A DNA stretch of 64,000 nt. Source: an uncultured Parabacteroides sp. (lineage in GTDB: Bacteria > Bacteroidota > Bacteroidia > Bacteroidales > Tannerellaceae). The notes under the pieces are model-generated. The model did not search any database. It had not been told where the DNA came from and saw only the letters and a list, made by a program, of their open reading frames with translations. The position numbers and the translations under genes were made by a program. Of the stretch, positions 60,928 through 64,000 are shown one piece after another (the first letter of the stretch is position 1; each line of letters opens with the position of its first letter). Where the stretch lies: contig CALUZV010000016.1 in the NCBI GenBank assembly GCA_944325345.1, forward strand, positions 1 through 64,000, written 5' to 3'.

Positions 60928-62271
60928 ATGATTATGAAACTAAGAGAAATAAAATGGAACAATCATCCTATTTTGGGAGATTTGCTACTGAATTTCCTTA
61001 TAGATGATACTCCTTGTGATACAATTGTTATTGCAGGAGAAAATGGTACAGGTAAAACAACTATTCTAGAAACTCTTTATGGTTTTCTAAATCAAGGACC
61101 GATAACTCCATTTGAATATGTGGAATATCAGTTGGATAATGGGGAAATTTACAGGGCATATCCAATAGAAGGATCTAATGACAATTTTTTTAAAATAAAA
61201 AATTGTCAAACAGAAGTAAATACAAATATTCGTTCAGATAGACACAATTATCCTAATAATATTGAGACTAATGAGGAAGATCCTCGGCATTATGGATGTG
61301 CTTATACAAAGGCACGTGCAGATTATGAAACTCAATCGATTTCTTCTATATCTGGACTAACTGTAGATGATGATATTTATAAAGAAATAGGTGAGACTAA
61401 AGCAAATCGATTGAAACAGCTACTTATAGATGTTAGAACTCAAGATAATAATGAATTTGTAAAACAGAATATAGATACGGGTATTAATTATCCTGACTTT
61501 GCACCTAATTCAAAGTTCTATCGTTTTTCTTCTGCTTTTAATAAGTTCTTTAATAATGTATTAACATTTGATGGAGTAGATACTATTAATGGAGTACATG
61601 AAATCTTCTTTAAAAAGCACGATAAGAAAATAAGATTAGATGATTTAAGTACAGGTGAAAGTCAAATTGTATTTAGAGGAACCTATTTATTACAAAATGT
61701 TGGGAAACTAAACGGGAGTATCATATTTATTGATGAACCGGAAATTAGTATGCATCCATTATGGCAAGAAAAAATACTCTCTTATTATAAAGATATATTT
61801 ACGAAAGCGGGAAAGCAAAATGCACAATTAATCGTTGCTACGCATTCACAAGGTGTAATTAGTGAAGCACTGAAAGATGATAAGGCTAAGGTTATTGTCT
61901 TAAAATGTGATAATAATGGAAAAATTGGATATAGTAGCATACAAACACCAGCTGCATTGAATTATGTTTTCGGTGCTGAAGTTAATTATCAAGCTTTTGG
62001 GCTTGCTTCTACAGATTATCATAATGCGTTGTACGGATATATTGAGGCTGAAGGATGGTTAAATGATTATAAGTTATATCAAAGAGAAACGGAAGATTAT
62101 ATTCAGCAGAAAAAAGATGGAACAGTTATGCCAGCTGTAAAGAAGTGTTTGTCTGAAAAATTGAGACACATGATACATCATCCTGAAAATAAGAATAATG
62201 ATACTTATAAGCCAGAAGAGTTGGAAAAATCGATTGAGGATATGAGAAATTTTATATTAGGAAAAAGCTGA
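60928..62271 (+). CDS. AAA-family ATPase (AAA_15/AAA_21, OLD-like fold)
   Basis: 447 residues (ATG 60934 also possible). ABC-type ATPase split by an insertion: Walker A AGENGTGKTTILE, signature-like LSTGESQIVFRG, Walker B SIIFIDEPEISMHPLWQ and H-loop LIVATHSQGVI. The C-terminal about 130 residues (PAALNYVFGAEVNYQAF onward) are unlike a TOPRIM nuclease. Such single ATPases are common in phage-defence and accessory islands. Very AT-rich, unlike the rml genes, so the cassette was acquired separately. Confidence 0.85.
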   Translation: MIMKLREIKWNNHPILGDLLLNFLIDDTPCDTIVIAGENGTGKTTILETLYGFLNQGPITPFEYVEYQLDNGEIYRAYPIEGSNDNFFKIKNCQTEVNTNIRSDRHNYPNNIETNEEDPRHYGCAYTKARADYETQSISSISGLTVDDDIYKEIGETKANRLKQLLIDVRTQDNNEFVKQNIDTGINYPDFAPNSKFYRFSSAFNKFFNNVLTFDGVDTINGVHEIFFKKHDKKIRLDDLSTGESQIVFRGTYLLQNVGKLNGSIIFIDEPEISMHPLWQEKILSYYKDIFTKAGKQNAQLIVATHSQGVISEALKDDKAKVIVLKCDNNGKIGYSSIQTPAALNYVFGAEVNYQAFGLASTDYHNALYGYIEAEGWLNDYKLYQRETEDYIQQKKDGTVMPAVKKCLSEKLRHMIHHPENKNNDTYKPEELEKSIEDMRNFILGKS

Positions 62272-62330
62272 TTTAGAGAAGTTAATTCTATATATATAAT
62301 CCAATGTTTTATTTGTAATATATAAAATAA

Positions 62331-62873
62331 ATGTCGTTTAAAAGCAAGATACTTTCATTAGTAAATTCATTTTATTCTTTAGAGAAACAGGCAAAGCGAG
62401 TTGGTGTGAACATGGGTAAAGATAATTTAGTTGCTTCCAAATTTTGGAGTTCAGAACCTTATCTTATTACAATTGGATCACACTGTCAAATAACGTCTGG
62501 AGTTAAAATTTTTACACATGGTGGTGGCGCTGCTGTTAGAAATAGATATCCGAATTTTGATTGTTTTGGGAAAGTCTCGATAGGAAATTATGTCTATATT
62601 GGAACAAATTCTCTTATTATGCCAGGTGTGAATATTAGTAATAATGTTTTAGTTGCAGCAGGAAGTGTTGTTTGTAATTCAGTACCTGCAGGGGTGGTTG
62701 TTGGAGGAAATCCAGCTCGTTTAATCGGAAAAATTGAAGATTATATAGAAAGAAATCTGGATTATAATTTAAATACGAAAGGATTATCTATGAAGGAAAA
62801 AGAGAAAGTATTGAAATCCTTAGATGAAAATAAATTTATCAAGAAGAAATATTTATGTTTTAGTGATAATTGA
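62331..62873 (+). CDS. Left-handed beta-helix (hexapeptide) acyltransferase
   Basis: 180 residues. Hexapeptide repeats run through about 55-135 (LITIGSHCQITSGVKIFTHG, VSIGNYVYIGTNSLIMPGVN, NVLVAAGSVVCNSVPAGVVV) and end in the typical GNPARLIGKI. The acceptor is probably a sugar of the polysaccharide, with acetyl-CoA as donor. AT-rich; 59 bp after the ATPase and 7 bp before the flippase. Confidence 0.9.
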   Translation: MSFKSKILSLVNSFYSLEKQAKRVGVNMGKDNLVASKFWSSEPYLITIGSHCQITSGVKIFTHGGGAAVRNRYPNFDCFGKVSIGNYVYIGTNSLIMPGVNISNNVLVAAGSVVCNSVPAGVVVGGNPARLIGKIEDYIERNLDYNLNTKGLSMKEKEKVLKSLDENKFIKKKYLCFSDN

Positions 62874-62880
62874 GCTTGAT

Positions 62881-64000
62881 ATGAAATTAAATCTTATACA
62901 AAAAGGTTTATTTTGGAATTCATTCGCTAGTATAACTAAATATGGTCTATCCTTTATAGCAATCATGGTTTTAGCTCGTATGCTAACTCCAGATGACTAT
63001 GGTTTAATTGGTATTATAAGCATATTTATATCTTTAGCAGAGGTTGTAATTGATGCAGGATTGAGTGGAGCTTTAGTAAAAAAACAAAATGTTAAGGATA
63101 TAGATTATTCTACACTAACTTTTTATAATCTTGGTGTTTCTGTGCTATTGTATCTGATTTACTTTATGATGGCATCTTGGATTGCTAAGTTTTATGATAG
63201 ATTGATATTAACAGATCTTATACGTTTATATTCGATAGTAATATTAATTCATGCATTTGTTATAGCTCCGAGAACGATTTTAATAAAGCAACTTCGATTT
63301 AAACTGCTATCTATGATAAATTTGTTAAGTGGAGTTGTGGGATTGAGTGTTGCTATTATTTTGGCATATTGTGGATATGGCGTATATAGTTTGATATGGC
63401 AATATATTGTCACTGCGGTAATATCTTCTGTCTTAATTTATAAATATTCTTATTATAGGATTAAGTGGGGATTTTCAGTTTCCTCTTTTAAAGAACAGTT
63501 TTCTTTTGGTATAAATACAACATTGGCAACATCTTTGAAAACATTTCAGGAAAATATTTATAGTAATATAGTTGCAAAATATTCGTCTATAACTCAAGCC
63601 GGGTATTATACACAAGCAGATAAATTAACAAAAGTATTGATAGGATTCTTCTTTAATATGATTGATACGACCTTTTTCCCTATATTGTCTCAAGAGAAGA
63701 ATCACAATCAATTTTGTGATAGAGTGAAAAGCGTTAATTTAAAGATGGGAATAGCAATTATTTTAGCTTTTGGCTTAACTTATAGTGTTAGCGAAGAATT
63801 AATTTTAATTTTGTTGGGAGAAAAGTGGATAGAGGTGAAGTGGACATTGAAAATGTTATTGCTTGTTGGTTTATGTATAAGTGCGAGTAATTTGAATCGC
63901 AATGTGTTGAAAAGTTTGGGGGTTACTTTTTCTATTTTGAAATCAGAATTCTATATATTTATTCTTGGGGTTCTGTTGCTTTTGTTTACTGTTTCTTATG
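62881..64000 (+). CDS. Wzx/RfbX-type polysaccharide flippase (partial, runs off the window)
   Basis: ATG 62881 opens a frame that stays open to the window end (373 codons). The start MKLNLIQKGLFWNSFASI and TKYGLSFIAIMVLARMLTPD, followed by repeated hydrophobic helices, are typical of the MOP/PST flippase family that moves undecaprenyl-linked repeat units across the inner membrane. Expected full length is about 480 residues. Very AT-rich. Confidence 0.9.
   Translation, partial: MKLNLIQKGLFWNSFASITKYGLSFIAIMVLARMLTPDDYGLIGIISIFISLAEVVIDAGLSGALVKKQNVKDIDYSTLTFYNLGVSVLLYLIYFMMASWIAKFYDRLILTDLIRLYSIVILIHAFVIAPRTILIKQLRFKLLSMINLLSGVVGLSVAIILAYCGYGVYSLIWQYIVTAVISSVLIYKYSYYRIKWGFSVSSFKEQFSFGINTTLATSLKTFQENIYSNIVAKYSSITQAGYYTQADKLTKVLIGFFFNMIDTTFFPILSQEKNHNQFCDRVKSVNLKMGIAIILAFGLTYSVSEELILILLGEKWIEVKWTLKMLLLVGLCISASNLNRNVLKSLGVTFSILKSEFYIFILGVLLLLFTVSY

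Noticed and set aside
1..64000. tRNA, rRNA, tmRNA or known riboswitches
   Set aside because: No cloverleaf, rRNA text or recognised aptamer core was seen by eye in the intergenic regions; a covariance search would be needed to exclude diverged ones.

Overview
The window is chromosomal DNA from an anaerobic Bacteroidota bacterium of the order Bacteroidales, probably close to Parabacteroides/Tannerella. Species cannot be fixed from sequence alone. The evidence is: promoters of the TTTG-N19-21-TAnnTTTG type in front of many genes; families typical of the order (DUF6261, DUF4924, HU-like/DUF4469, UpxY antiterminators); a BioG-type biotin cluster; single-chain PurL; and an invertible promoter ahead of a surface-polysaccharide locus. 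No rRNA, tRNA or CRISPR array was found.

Layout. 1-6.3 kb: biotin operon bioA-F-G-C-D, convergent with the NAD(P)HX repair enzyme Nnr. 6.5-10.8 kb: a DUF6261 gene and three tandem copies of an unrecognised family. 10.8-16.6 kb: TPR protein, MscS channel, an orphan promoter-terminator unit (possible sRNA), rlmD-mltF, and a cupin. 16.7-19.6 kb: two tandem genes of near-identical length with repeated beta-helix-like N-x-G-x-I motifs. 19.6-29.8 kb: a long same-strand gene run with DJ-1, tautomerase, a ThDP enzyme, an MFS transporter, an AGE-like epimerase and GlgX. Two STAS anti-sigma antagonists and an RsbW-like kinase are interleaved, followed by a second DJ-1 and a VOC protein. 30.1-32.6 kb: a decayed acrA-acrB efflux operon abutting an intact tyrosine recombinase. 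32.6-49.5 kb: mostly housekeeping genes (MBL hydrolase, a short Mur-ligase-like protein, prfC, apbE, aroC, slyD, patB, bglX, a divergent HxlR/SnoaL pair, DUF3089 lipoprotein, purL).

49.6-52.4 kb is a toxin-antitoxin island. It holds one intact Panacea-type pair, one Panacea/HTH antitoxin with a frameshifted MqsR-like toxin, and an orphan HipB-like repressor with palindromic operators. At 52.6-52.8 kb, perfect 22-bp inverted repeats flank a promoter that points away from the polysaccharide genes (OFF as read). 53.0-64.0 kb is that locus: upxY, a WecA-like glycosyl-phosphate transferase, rmlA-C-D-B (dTDP-rhamnose) flanked by two HU/DUF4469 paralogues, an AAA ATPase, a hexapeptide acyltransferase and a wzx-like flippase cut by the window end. 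From about 60.9 kb the DNA is strikingly AT-rich, and rmlA is itself a base-composition mosaic, as expected for exchanged polysaccharide cassettes.

The most unusual genome-scale signal is a series of intergenic tandem arrays whose units are imperfect palindromes. Unit sequence is unrelated from place to place, but unit length falls in two classes, about 40-42 bp and about 21-23 bp. Eight arrays were found. I know of no description of such a set.
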